NCBI GenBank assembly: GCA_019057635.1 | Contig: DXJL01000104.1 | Location: 43,512 to 107,511 of the forward strand | Source: Candidatus Heimdallarchaeota archaeon | GTDB lineage: Archaea > Asgardarchaeota > Heimdallarchaeia > Hodarchaeales > Hodarchaeaceae | Length of the DNA stretch: 64,000 nt | Direction: 5' to 3' | In this document: piece by piece, positions 1 to 8,889 of the stretch | How the letters are laid out: each line of letters opens with the position of its first letter | Numbering within the stretch: position 1 is the stretch's first letter | Made by a program: the position numbers and the translations under genes | The notes under the pieces: model-generated | Databases searched by the model: none | What the model saw: the letters and a program-made list of their open reading frames with translations, nothing else | What the model was told of the DNA's origin: nothing

Positions 1-5
1 CGACC

Positions 6-17
6 CGTTTTAAAACG
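6..17 (+). promoter_or_regulatory. TATA-like box in a 12-bp palindrome
   Basis: CGTTTTAAAACG is a perfect palindrome with the core TTTTAAAA at 8-15. An archaeal TATA box is expected about 25 nt before the transcription start. That would put the start near 35-40 and leave a leader of about 25 nt before the ATG at 65. No start mapping is possible here, and AT-rich archaeal DNA yields chance matches. Confidence 0.35.
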
Positions 18-64
18 AATTTTCTACACCGCTGAGTTCAATTAGAATATCGGATTTGACAAAT

Positions 65-292
65 ATGAATTATGATATTAAATTACCAGAAGAACTAGTT
101 AACTTCTTCGATTCTGTTTTTACAGTGTTCGATTTAGAATTTACCGACAAGGAAAATATGTTGAAGCACGTATTACTCGAGAGTCTCGAGCATAGATTAG
201 AACATATGGCTGAAAACCAAAGTTTTGAGCAACATAAGAAGTATCACAATTTAATTGGTAATGAAAAAGTTAAATGTGTTAGTTCTGAGTGA
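65..292 (+). CDS. Small acidic hypothetical protein
   Basis: I do not recognise a family. The ATG at 65 gives 75 residues; an in-frame TTG at 56 would add three. The chain looks mostly helical, with many Glu and His residues, a Leu-rich segment in the first half (VNFFDSVFTVFDLEF) and a His/Glu-rich second half (LEHRLEHMAE). There is no signal peptide, membrane segment or cysteine pair; the single Cys is near the C-terminus. It is a free-standing gene followed by a convergent small gene. Its reading frame and the upstream TATA-like box support expression, but the function is unknown. Confidence 0.5.
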   Translation: MNYDIKLPEELVNFFDSVFTVFDLEFTDKENMLKHVLLESLEHRLEHMAENQSFEQHKKYHNLIGNEKVKCVSSE

Positions 293-352
293 TTTCACAT
301 TATCCAATTTATATTCTGAAACTCCTCAAGAGCGCATATCCTTGAGGATACT

Positions 353-526
353 TTATTCTTTTTCCCCGTATTCAATTTCCAGAGAAATTTTTTGAATATC
401 CATTCCTTTTATACGTAATGAACTTACCATTCCAAAAGTTGAGTATCCAATAAAGTCTTGAACAAACTGTTTGAGGCCAATAGACTTACCATTTACTTTG
501 AGCTTTAATTCATTAACTTCTTTCAT
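353..526 (-). CDS. Small conserved archaeal protein of unknown function
   Basis: This encodes 57 residues from the ATG at 526. In-frame GTG and TTG codons lie just upstream at 535 and 538. The pattern is a beta strand (LKLKVNGKSI), a central amphipathic segment (FVQDFIGYSTFGMVSSL) and a terminal beta strand (KISLEIEYGE). From memory, this VNGKxIxLxxFVxxxxGxxxxGMVSSL layout recurs in small uncharacterised archaeal proteins; I cannot confirm that here. It has no cysteines and no membrane segment. It is divergent from the ABC exporter that starts at 608. No function is assigned. Confidence 0.6.
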   Translation of the reverse strand: MKEVNELKLKVNGKSIGLKQFVQDFIGYSTFGMVSSLRIKGMDIQKISLEIEYGEKE

Positions 527-607
527 TTTCAACACCAAGCCATATTTTAGAATCTTCAGGAGATAATTATTAAAATTCTATCCTAGAATTTAGGGGAGTG
601 TGATCCG

Positions 608-1357
608 GTGTCAGTTGTGAACTTAATTAATCTTGAGAATGTATCCAAATATTATACAATGGGAGAAGTCCAAGTTAATGCACTATCGGACCTTTCCTTA
701 GAGATTGATAGAGGGAAATTTGTCGTTCTGATAGGTCCCTCTGGTACTGGAAAAAGTACATTATTAAATATAATAAGTGCGATTGATACCCCATCTAAAG
801 GAAGAATTCTAATTGAAGGAGTTGATATCTCATTCCTGACCCGAAAACAACGTGCTCAATTTCGAAGACACAAGATTGGGTTTATATTTCAGTTTTTTAA
901 TCTTTTACCAACCTTAACTGCAGTAGAAAATGTTGAATTCGGTCTTGCATTAGTAGGTGTTACCAATTCATCTGGAAACATTTCCTACGATACAAGAGAC
1001 ATTCACTCGACAGCTTTGGGATGGCTTGAAAAGGTTGGATTAACTCACAGAGCCAATCACTTTCCCAGCCAAATGAGTGGGGGAGAACAACAAAGAGTTG
1101 CAATTGCGAGGGCATTAGCTAAAGATCCTCCTATTATAATAGCTGACGAACCAACAGGAAATTTAGATTTTCGTACAGGGATTAAAGTTCTTAAATTAAT
1201 GAAAGAATTAAACAAACAAACTCAGAAAACATTCATCATTGCTACTCACAACAGTCAACTTGCAAAAATTGCTGATTATGTAATTTCTCTTCAAATGGGA
1301 GGGGTAGAAACCTATGATCAAATACCCAAGGAAGATCTTGACAATCTCATATGGTAA
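608..1357 (+). CDS. ABC transporter ATP-binding protein, MacB/LolD type
   Basis: This is the nucleotide-binding subunit of a MacB/LolD-class ABC system, which hydrolyses ATP to drive an FtsX-type permease. The 249-residue length is typical. Walker A is GPSGTGKST, the Q-loop region is [12 protein letters not shown], the signature is MSGGEQQR, Walker B is [12 protein letters not shown] and the switch His is in ATHN. The GTG start at 608 is chosen because a ribosome-binding-like AGGGGAG lies about 10 nt upstream. The permease gene begins three bases after its stop, so the two are surely one transcription unit. Such systems move lipoproteins, peptides or drugs, or transmit conformational signals across the membrane. 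The substrate here cannot be read from sequence. Confidence 0.93.
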   Translation: MSVVNLINLENVSKYYTMGEVQVNALSDLSLEIDRGKFVVLIGPSGTGKSTLLNIISAIDTPSKGRILIEGVDISFLTRKQRAQFRRHKIGFIFQFFNLLPTLTAVENVEFGLALVGVTNSSGNISYDTRDIHSTALGWLEKVGLTHRANHFPSQMSGGEQQRVAIARALAKDPPIIIADEPTGNLDFRTGIKVLKLMKELNKQTQKTFIIATHNSQLAKIADYVISLQMGGVETYDQIPKEDLDNLIW

Positions 1358-1360
1358 GAT

Positions 1361-4048
1361 ATGACAAAAAGGACGAAGAATATGAATTTTCTTTCTCAAT
1401 ATTGGCGTAAAAAACTGATTGGAGATATCAAACAGCAAAAGTTGTTGTTTTCAGCCTTATTTTTCCTTTGTATCTTTGGAGTAGGTTCCTATGTAACTCT
1501 CACCATGGGATATACGAATTTATATGCTTCTTTGGATAGAATATATGCAACTACTAATTTTGCTGATGTGGAAATAAATACACACTCTGATATATGGTTT
1601 AATATCTCAGAAGTTGAGTCATTCGTCAAAAATTTTTCTAAACAGAACCCTGAAGTCGGTACAATAAATTTTCGTCTATTAGCCGCATCAGGATATAATT
1701 CGTCAATTGAAACTAAAGACGGTACTCGTTTTCAGCTTACTGCTGGACGAGCTATTGGAATTGACTGGACTTTCTCTCAAACTGAGATGGTTAATGGATT
1801 TATTTTTACAGAAGGGATGGAAAATCCTAATCCAGTGAATAATTCGATCCTTTTAGAAGCTCATTATGCTCGTACTTACGATTTGCATGTCAATGATTCA
1901 CTCCAAACTAAGATAAACGGACAGGAATTTAATCTTACTATTCAAGGTATTGTTTATAATCCAGAATCACTAATTGTAATTCCTTCACGTCATGATTTTT
2001 TACCCAATAATCGATTTGGTAATATTTATCTACCTTTAAGAGCTTTACAAGAATATACTAATCTCACTGATCTAGCAAATAATATTATAATTAAATTAGC
2101 AGATGATTTACACGATGAAGCGCGTTCTTCAATAGTTTCTAACTTCTATAGAGAGCTTAATCTATACACCACCAATTCGTTTGCACCACCTATTTTTCAA
2201 GAATACCAGGTCTCGAATTGGGCAATTAATATGGATTTAGAGGAAATCAATAAAATTGCTATTGTCCTACCTATTCTAATTCTTGGTGTAGCAAGCATTG
2301 CCATTTTTATTACTTTAAATCGTCTAGTACAAAGTCAACGTCGAATAATCGGAATTGCTTCAAGTCTTGGTTATACACCCAATGACATTCTTCTCCATTA
2401 TACCTCTTTTTCCCTAATACTGGGGATTTTAGGGAGTCTCGTAGGAATAATTTTGGGAATTTTATTATCTGGAGGTATAACCTGGGTATATGCCTACTTC
2501 ATGGGTTTTCCAGCCATTATTTCGGTGGAATTACAACTAGAAGTAATCCTAAGTGCATTTTTCATCGGGGTATCAGTGACATTTATCAGTGGTCTAATCC
2601 CCGCTGTTAAAGCTAATTTAATTTCACCACGAGAGGCACTTCAGGGGAATATCACAGTCGGAAAGGGACGATTTTCATTCATTGAGAAGTTATTAAGGAT
2701 TCGATCATTTCGTATCCGCTTTACAATTCCTCTTCGTAATCTTTTTAGGCAAAGATCGCGCACTATTGCAACGATATTCGCGATTTCTGCCTCTGTGATG
2801 ATTTTAGTTGTATCAGGTGCATTTAACGATTCAATAAACACTGGAATCTCCAAACAATTTTCTGAAACATCACCGTATCACTTAACGGTTAGTTATGATG
2901 GTTTTAAATTTGCAGACCTTGGATTACTAGATGATATTGCTTTTATTGAACAACTACCAGGTGTTGAGTCAGTAGATCCAGTTTTAGAGCTTCCCTCTAT
3001 ACTTGAGACAAGTAGTCGAAAGGAAGAAGCTCTAATCATAGCATGGAACTCCTCATCTCCTCGAGCTCACAATTTTCAATGGACTTCGAAAGGAGATCAA
3101 TTATTACCCAACAGCAGTCTTATACTCACTTCTGGTCTAGCTAGGACTTTAGGTTCCTCTACAGGCAGTATTTTATCTTATGGATATCCAAGAATTCCTT
3201 ATTTGAATTCTGCTTTTGAAATTGCTAATGCAACATGGAATATATGGTTTACATTTGGTGAAGAGCGTGCTAGAAATGAGACTTTAGATGAAATATATTC
3301 ACTCATCACCCGAAACAAAGAACGCTTATCATTCTCCCAGACCTCGGAAGGTGTTAACCTTAGGAATGCAGATATCACGGTAACAGGAGTATCTGAAGAG
3401 ATATGGGGCAGTGTAGCTTATACCACTGTACAAACTCTTACAGAATCAATGGGTATTGATATTTTCAAAAATTCTCATCTTGACATTGACTTATCTCCTT
3501 ATTCCAAGTTAATTCTAAAGGTAAAAAATCCAAACAATCTTACTATTTTAGAAAATATAAAAACAGAGATCAGTTCTCTTAGTGAAATACGTTCTATTAC
3601 TTTTGGGTACGATTTCCGAACATCAGTCAACCTCACTATGACTGCTTTCAATGTAATTGTAACCATTTTCATTATTTTTGCCTGTATTTTAGCAGGAGCT
3701 GCAATTTTCACAACTATACACATAAACTTTCAAGAACGAGCACGTGAAAGTGCCACAATGTTAACACTTGGTTTATCGGATCAAGAATTCCTATTCATCA
3801 TTACAATTGAAAATGTCTTCCAAACAATAATGGGTATCCTCGGTGGAATTCTTCCTGGTCTTTTACTTGCAGATTGGATTCTTAGTAATGCTTTAAGAAC
3901 TTTTTACTTCAGGATCATAGTTACACCCCAAACCTGGATTATTTTATGGTTTGGTGTATTATTAATTGTCCTTATATCACAGATTCCTGCGATAATACAA
4001 GGAGTCAAGATGGATCTTGCAGAAGTCACAAAGGAATTTTCTCATTAA
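1361..4048 (+). CDS. FtsX/MacB-like ABC permease, two FtsX domains
   Basis: This 895-residue membrane protein is the partner of the ATPase just upstream. It has an N-terminal membrane helix near residues 30-50, then a large extracytoplasmic domain to about residue 290. A first FtsX block of three helices spans about 295-420. A second N-terminal helix (TIFAISASVMILVVSGAF) lies near residue 475, followed by a second extracytoplasmic domain. A final FtsX block lies near 760-885. The duplicated layout in one chain is common in archaeal and Gram-positive FtsX exporters, where no dimer of single-domain permeases is needed. The ATG at 1361 sits four bases after the ATPase stop. The function is probably export or mechanotransmission; the substrate is unknown. 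Confidence 0.9.
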   Translation: MTKRTKNMNFLSQYWRKKLIGDIKQQKLLFSALFFLCIFGVGSYVTLTMGYTNLYASLDRIYATTNFADVEINTHSDIWFNISEVESFVKNFSKQNPEVGTINFRLLAASGYNSSIETKDGTRFQLTAGRAIGIDWTFSQTEMVNGFIFTEGMENPNPVNNSILLEAHYARTYDLHVNDSLQTKINGQEFNLTIQGIVYNPESLIVIPSRHDFLPNNRFGNIYLPLRALQEYTNLTDLANNIIIKLADDLHDEARSSIVSNFYRELNLYTTNSFAPPIFQEYQVSNWAINMDLEEINKIAIVLPILILGVASIAIFITLNRLVQSQRRIIGIASSLGYTPNDILLHYTSFSLILGILGSLVGIILGILLSGGITWVYAYFMGFPAIISVELQLEVILSAFFIGVSVTFISGLIPAVKANLISPREALQGNITVGKGRFSFIEKLLRIRSFRIRFTIPLRNLFRQRSRTIATIFAISASVMILVVSGAFNDSINTGISKQFSETSPYHLTVSYDGFKFADLGLLDDIAFIEQLPGVESVDPVLELPSILETSSRKEEALIIAWNSSSPRAHNFQWTSKGDQLLPNSSLILTSGLARTLGSSTGSILSYGYPRIPYLNSAFEIANATWNIWFTFGEERARNETLDEIYSLITRNKERLSFSQTSEGVNLRNADITVTGVSEEIWGSVAYTTVQTLTESMGIDIFKNSHLDIDLSPYSKLILKVKNPNNLTILENIKTEISSLSEIRSITFGYDFRTSVNLTMTAFNVIVTIFIIFACILAGAAIFTTIHINFQERARESATMLTLGLSDQEFLFIITIENVFQTIMGILGGILPGLLLADWILSNALRTFYFRIIVTPQTWIILWFGVLLIVLISQIPAIIQGVKMDLAEVTKEFSH

Positions 4049-4106
4049 TTTTATCATATACGATTGTCTACAAAATAAGATTTGTGGGTCATGTGTCTAT
4101 AGTGGA

Positions 4107-5510
4107 TCAATCAGAGGTGGGTATGTTGGCAACAACTCGTCCATCATGTTTTAAGTCGATTAGATCACGCTGATGTAACGGCTTAAGCTGGTTTTCTAAA
4201 ACGATTGGATCCATACCAACACTTTTGGCTAAGGCATCTAAGCTCATTTCCCCATTCATTCTAATAAGGATTGTAATCGGTGCATAGTTAGAAAGGGATA
4301 GAACTTGTTCAATATAATCATTAATATTTCTAACTCTGTTCAAAGTTTGAGTTGTGATCTTTGTTAGCTTTATTTCTGATTCACGATCCCTAGCTTCTTC
4401 TAATTCTGCGTTTACTTTATCTATTTCTATTTTATAATCTGTTAAATTTTTGGATATATTGTCATTTAGCTCTACGAGCTCCGTTATCTGTACATCCATT
4501 TGTGTTGCGTTATTTTCAAGTGAAGCATTTCTTGCAGATAATTCTGTAATTTGAGTATGCAATTCTTTCGAGATATCAGCTTTCTTTGTTTGAGCTTCTA
4601 CCAGTTTAGCTTGTAGTTCTTCTATTTCCGCCTGGAATTGTTTGGTGTTATCTCTTAAGCGCGTTTTAGCTGATTCTTCATATTCTTGTTTAACTTTAGT
4701 TAATGAGATCTGGAACTGCTCGTTTTTAAATTTGTATTTTTCTTGTTGCTCTTGTATTAGCTTCTGATATTCTTCCTGTTGTTCAGAATATGCACTGGCC
4801 CAAGTTTCCATTGCTTCCGATGCTTGAGAATCCGTAAGAGAGTTTAATCGGGAAATTTCAGCAGTTTTGTCAATTAATTCCATCTGTAAGGAGGCATTTT
4901 TCTCTTCTAGCGTAACGAAATTTTCACCTTTATTATCTAACTTACTTGTTTTTTCACTCAATTCGTTTACAGTTTCTTCCAGTTGAAATGATAAATCTTC
5001 ATTTTTGGTTTTCTCTTCGATTATAAGATTCTGCATTTCTTTTTGATAACTGTCGAATTTTGACTCAATTTCAGCATACTCTTTCTCTTTCATCTTTAAT
5101 TGTTCTTGCAAGGATTCATTTATATGATTCAATCGGGACAGATCATTAGTTTGATTTTTTAGCCTTTCTCGGTCGTATTTGGTAAATTTTTCGTTTGCAC
5201 CTGTGTCATCGAACGTAACATCTTGGATTAACATATTTTTTATCCAATTAAATGAAGACATTGTAATACGTGTTAATTGGCTCTCGATAGACCTATTAAC
5301 ATCATCATCAAGTGATTTCAACAATGAATCAACATATACTCGATCTTCATGTCGTGTGATGATATTCGACCGATTCAGTAGGTCATTTTTGAATCCACTG
5401 AATGACACTCCCAATGTTTGAATTGCTATCTTTCTATCCTTCGCTAAATCCTTAATAAATTCTAACCCATATTTTCGTAATTTGGATTCATTCGATTCAT
5501 CCATGGTCAT
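4107..5510 (-). CDS. Coiled-coil protein with C-terminal winged-helix-like tail
   Basis: This 467-residue soluble protein has three parts. Residues 1 to about 105 form a globular helical N-terminus. Residues from about 110 to 385 are a long heptad-rich coiled coil, rich in Glu, Lys, Gln and Leu. The last 75 residues look like a winged helix (ITILIRMNGEMSLDALAKSV, then LKPLHQRDLIDLKHDGRVV). No known family is recognised. The protein at 26485-28431 has the same order of parts, so these may be a lineage-specific family of DNA-binding or scaffolding proteins. Two ATGs lie at the start (5510 and 5504) with no clear ribosome-binding site to choose between them. It is transcribed alone and converges on the ABC permease. 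Confidence 0.8.
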   Translation of the reverse strand: MTMDESNESKLRKYGLEFIKDLAKDRKIAIQTLGVSFSGFKNDLLNRSNIITRHEDRVYVDSLLKSLDDDVNRSIESQLTRITMSSFNWIKNMLIQDVTFDDTGANEKFTKYDRERLKNQTNDLSRLNHINESLQEQLKMKEKEYAEIESKFDSYQKEMQNLIIEEKTKNEDLSFQLEETVNELSEKTSKLDNKGENFVTLEEKNASLQMELIDKTAEISRLNSLTDSQASEAMETWASAYSEQQEEYQKLIQEQQEKYKFKNEQFQISLTKVKQEYEESAKTRLRDNTKQFQAEIEELQAKLVEAQTKKADISKELHTQITELSARNASLENNATQMDVQITELVELNDNISKNLTDYKIEIDKVNAELEEARDRESEIKLTKITTQTLNRVRNINDYIEQVLSLSNYAPITILIRMNGEMSLDALAKSVGMDPIVLENQLKPLHQRDLIDLKHDGRVVANIPTSD

Positions 5511-5931
5511 TTTTGTCCGACAAAGTGATTTTCTTCATATTCGCTGACCTCTCTCTCTCACAACCTTAAAAGGTCTCCCTCCCTCACATCTTCAACCTTG
5601 AGGTGATGAAAAAAATACTTCCTTAGCTCCAAGGTCATAATCTCTTGTAACTTCGTTAGACGAGTTACCCGTCAAAGGCAAGAGAGCATTGCCCCAAATA
5701 TGTTGAAAATTATTGATGTTGTGGATGTCAAAACTAGATGTGTTTCAAGTAGTCCCAACGGAAAGCATACATTCTCTTGTTGCTAACCTGCCGGATAGTA
5801 GATGTGTGACTCATCCAGTCCATAACTATTTTTCTAAATAGTTGTCTGACAAATTTAGTCATGAGACTTTTATGTAGAAACTGCAGCAAAAATATTCGCT
5901 AACAGATTGGTGATCCTGCAAATATTTTTAA
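5511..5931. other. 421-bp intergenic region
   Basis: No plausible coding frame is seen between the start of the coiled-coil gene and the end of the oxidoreductase gene. The stretch carries CT-rich runs near 5550-5590 and the perfect hairpin at 5824-5843. I looked for tRNA T-loop signatures, rRNA fragments and GC-rich structured RNA and found none. The promoter of the 4107-5510 gene must lie in the part near 5511-5570, but no convincing TATA box stands out. Confidence 0.5.
5824..5843 (-). repeat. Perfect 8-bp inverted repeat (hairpin)
   Basis: AACTATTT and AAATAGTT are separated by a 4-nt loop (TTCT). The hairpin lies about 90 nt beyond the stop of the minus-strand oxidoreductase gene. It could mark the 3' end of that transcript, or it could be an operator. 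Archaeal termination is usually driven by oligo-U rather than hairpins, so the role is uncertain. Confidence 0.4.
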
Positions 5932-6963
5932 TTATCCTTTCCACACATTGCTAGTATTGCGAGGAACGGGAATATCTTTCATTGTATAGAGTCCTTCACT
6001 GGAATTACATGCCTGTGGAATTAAATTTACGACCATAGCTGCTGTACCAAGATCACCATGTACGCCTCCAATTATTTTTTGATTGATATTAGGCGTTCCT
6101 TGTATATTAACACTATCATATTCCTCATGATCCCCAGCGAAGGCAATAAAATCCATTGAGATGAAAATTTCTCCTTTATCCAAATTTATTTGAGTAGCGT
6201 TACTTTTCAAGCCACAAACATCCCCTTTTTGAATTAATTTACCATAGGAAGTCATGAAATCCTGTGTAGCAAGTATGGGTTCAGGGAGTGATTCTACAAT
6301 CCTTCCGTAAGATAAACCTAATGCTCCGATAATCATCTGAATTGATTCTTTTAATCCTACATGACCAGTTATTTCTTTCTTCTTAATTTTATCTTGAAAC
6401 TCACTCGGTGACAAACCCGTACCAATCTTTCTTTGAAAGGGTTCTCTTCTTTTAGATGAGTTCATCATTCGTGTAATAGATATCTTTTCTACTTCTTGAC
6501 AGGGAGCTGTTAACACTATTGGTAATAGATCCATCAAATATCCTGGATTAATACCCGTTCCAATAATAGTACACCCCTTTTCCTTTGCCAATTTGTCTAA
6601 CTCCTGTGACAATTCTGGGTGGTTAATATATGGATAAGAAAGCTCTTCACAGATAGATATGACATTTATCCCCTCTAAGACTATCTCTTTGATAGTAGAT
6701 GCAGCACTTATTAAGGAGGAGGTCGTAGCAACGATAACAACGTCAACTTGGGTACTAGCCAATATTGGTTTGAAGCTCTTTTGGATTTTAATTTGAGGAG
6801 CTGATGAATTTTCCAAAACATCACTTAATAATTGACCCTCAAGCTGAGGATCAATATCTACAACCCCTAGAAGATTGATATTTTCACGAGAAATTAGCAA
6901 ACTGGTAATAAGTTTACCCATTGGACCTAAACCGATTTGTACAATATTAAAACCTTTAGCCAT
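5932..6963 (-). CDS. 2,4-diaminopentanoate dehydrogenase-like oxidoreductase
   Basis: This NAD(P)-binding oxidoreductase is related to 2,4-diaminopentanoate dehydrogenase and to the dihydrodipicolinate reductase fold. Residues 1 to about 130 form a Rossmann domain with the loop QIGLGPMG and an acidic residue after strand 2 (VVDIDP). The family-typical block GTGINPGYLMDLLP is present. So are RRxPFQRKIGTGL and GHVGLKESIQM in the middle of the chain. In ornithine-fermenting bacteria the enzyme acts late in ornithine breakdown; its substrate in this archaeon is not known. The ATG at 6963 is preferred; a GTG at 6978 lies two bases after the upstream stop. The amidohydrolase immediately upstream is probably co-transcribed, suggesting amino-acid or amide catabolism. 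Lengths match the family (about 345 residues). Confidence 0.8.
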   Translation of the reverse strand: MAKGFNIVQIGLGPMGKLITSLLISRENINLLGVVDIDPQLEGQLLSDVLENSSAPQIKIQKSFKPILASTQVDVVIVATTSSLISAASTIKEIVLEGINVISICEELSYPYINHPELSQELDKLAKEKGCTIIGTGINPGYLMDLLPIVLTAPCQEVEKISITRMMNSSKRREPFQRKIGTGLSPSEFQDKIKKKEITGHVGLKESIQMIIGALGLSYGRIVESLPEPILATQDFMTSYGKLIQKGDVCGLKSNATQINLDKGEIFISMDFIAFAGDHEEYDSVNIQGTPNINQKIIGGVHGDLGTAAMVVNLIPQACNSSEGLYTMKDIPVPRNTSNVWKG

Positions 6964-6980
6964 TCTAATTCGAACCACTT

Positions 6981-7940
6981 TTATTTGCTTAAATTAAAGA
7001 ATTTTTCTGCATTCTTCCAGTAAAAATGTTCCAAGATCTTATCTGAAAGATTCAAGCCATTAATGTATGTCGGGGAATTTGGATTATCTTCATCAGGAAA
7101 AGGAAGTTCAATTTTTTGGTGGTTACTTTCCCAGAATAACCTCTGGGCCCAATAACGAGTAGCTAGATACTTTTCGTCGCGGTCTTCCCATCCAACAGAT
7201 AGATCTGTTGCAAAAAGTATCCTTTTGTAATGTTGTTCAAAGAATTCTTTTGTACGTTCGATATTATTCCCTAGTTCCCTAATCATCCATTTAGTTGAGG
7301 CCGTGTCAATGTAGAGGTTTGGAAAATCATGTAAATCCTGAGTAACTTGTTTTAAATTCTCTGGGAGACTATGAAAATGAACACTAATTAATTTCAAAGA
7401 CAAATGATTTCTCATTACTTCTCGAAACTCGCTCAATGCCTGCTCTTTTGATCTATATCGCTCCACGTCTTGATATTTTGTGGCATACCAGATGTCTGGA
7501 TCAGCAACATGAATATCCATTGGAATGTGGTAATTTTCAATTAATGTAAAAGCTGGATCGAAAATTGGGAGATTAAGAGAAAATGGTTTATCTGCTTCAA
7601 AAAAATCAAGGAATCTAGGACCAAACCAAACCTTAACCATCGAGTAATTTTCCAAGTGCGCTTCTTCAATAGCAGTGAGTATTCTCTCTGGTTCATGTTT
7701 GGCAAATGCATCAATCGGGAGATAATAAGCAAACTTGATCAGATCGTCGTGTCCATCCTCTTCTAAAGTTTTTTTTACATCAGGCGCAGCGATTCCCATG
7801 AAACGATGCACACCATATTTCCTACCAATCTTTAATAATGGTTCAAAGGCATCAGCGCTCCATATGTGAACATGCGAATCCCATATCTTCGTATTAAGCT
7901 TTGATAGTCCGTTTAGTGGATTAGAAAGATCAAACTGCAT
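6981..7940 (-). CDS. Amidohydrolase (amidohydrolase-2-like TIM barrel)
   Basis: This 319-residue metal-dependent hydrolase belongs to the amidohydrolase superfamily. The first metal motif HxH is in WDSHVHIWS near residue 25. A further candidate His ligand is in the FHSLPENL region, near residue 200. The late Asp is in LFATDLSVGW. This order matches amidohydrolase-2 members such as decarboxylases and lactonases of the ACMSD type. There is no signal peptide. The gene ends two to seventeen bases before the downstream oxidoreductase, depending on that gene's start, so the two form a likely operon. The exact substrate is unknown; hydrolysis of an amide or lactone, or decarboxylation, are the family options. 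Confidence 0.75.
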   Translation of the reverse strand: MQFDLSNPLNGLSKLNTKIWDSHVHIWSADAFEPLLKIGRKYGVHRFMGIAAPDVKKTLEEDGHDDLIKFAYYLPIDAFAKHEPERILTAIEEAHLENYSMVKVWFGPRFLDFFEADKPFSLNLPIFDPAFTLIENYHIPMDIHVADPDIWYATKYQDVERYRSKEQALSEFREVMRNHLSLKLISVHFHSLPENLKQVTQDLHDFPNLYIDTASTKWMIRELGNNIERTKEFFEQHYKRILFATDLSVGWEDRDEKYLATRYWAQRLFWESNHQKIELPFPDEDNPNSPTYINGLNLSDKILEHFYWKNAEKFFNLSK

Positions 7941-8157
7941 GTTTTTGCCATTTTCTCATCAATGCAATAAACTTGATGTTTTTTGAAAAGGTAAAATTGA
8001 GTTGAAGTTTTAGTAACAAAACAGATCTCAGAAAGGATTAATAAAACTAAAAGACACCAACCTTTAAGATCACACAAAAAATTACTCTATGTGGAAGATA
8101 ATAAACGACTATCATGAAAAACAGTTTTTCCTTACCAGGATATTATCAAACTAGTTG

Positions 8158-8889
8158 ATGGAATCGAATCATATGTCTAACTTAACTCCTGTATCACTTA
8201 AAGCTATACTTTTTGATTTCGATGGCACTTTGGTCGACACAAAATCATTTTATTTCGGACTAATTGCTGATTATCTTGGTACAGACCATATCAAAACAAT
8301 TTCCTTAGCGGGTGAGATTATCGAGGCTAAATTAGTACCTGAAGATGCTAATGTAAGATGGAAAATTATAAAGGCTTCCTACCAAGTTTCCCGAAAAATG
8401 GGATTTGGTATTATTCGATCCCTGAAGGCAATTTGGTATCTTTCACAAAATCATTCTAAGCATTTCTCCTCTGCGAAACCAACAGAGGGGACAATTCAAG
8501 GGATAATTAAACTAAAGAAACTAGGAGTTCAAATTGGGATTATCAGTTATACTTCTCGTAAAAAAATCTTATCTTTCTTATCTAAGTACTTTCAAGACAG
8601 TAGCATAATACCAGAAAGAAATATTCTGGCTAAGGGAGAATTTGGAAAATCGAAGGAAGCGGGAATTGAAAAATTCATTAGATCATTTGACCTTGTAGAA
8701 CATAAATATTTGTGCGCAATTGTTGGTGATCTAGGAGGAGATATTCTTGCAGGCAATAATCTTGGTATCACAACAATTGGATTAACAACGGGTTATGCCC
8801 CCTCAAAAATACTAAAATTAACTAAACCCTCTAAGATATTTAATTCGGTAATCGAATTAGCCGAAGCCGTCGAAATCCCTTCTAACTAG
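8158..8889 (+). CDS. HAD-superfamily hydrolase, phosphoglycolate-phosphatase-like
   Basis: This is a haloacid-dehalogenase family phosphatase of about 243 residues. Motif I is DFDGTLVDT, with nucleophile Asp and acid/base Asp. Motif II is the Ser in IISYTS, motif III is a Lys in the KGEFGKSKEAG region, and motif IV is VGDLGGD. A helical cap domain is inserted after motif I. Start codons TTG (8155), ATG (8158) and ATG (8173) are all possible. The stop lies inside the convergent glycerol kinase gene (8-bp overlap, both stops TAG). The family removes phosphate from small sugars or glycolate phosphate; the substrate is not readable. A second, distant HAD paralogue is at 37370-38059. Confidence 0.85.
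   Translation: MESNHMSNLTPVSLKAILFDFDGTLVDTKSFYFGLIADYLGTDHIKTISLAGEIIEAKLVPEDANVRWKIIKASYQVSRKMGFGIIRSLKAIWYLSQNHSKHFSSAKPTEGTIQGIIKLKKLGVQIGIISYTSRKKILSFLSKYFQDSSIIPERNILAKGEFGKSKEAGIEKFIRSFDLVEHKYLCAIVGDLGGDILAGNNLGITTIGLTTGYAPSKILKLTKPSKIFNSVIELAEAVEIPSN

Noticed and set aside
5600-5860. C/D-box small RNA suggested by GTGATGA near 5602 and CTGA near 5845
   Set aside because: The boxes are about 240 nt apart, far too distant for a C/D guide RNA, and no internal D' or C' boxes fit. It was treated as chance similarity.
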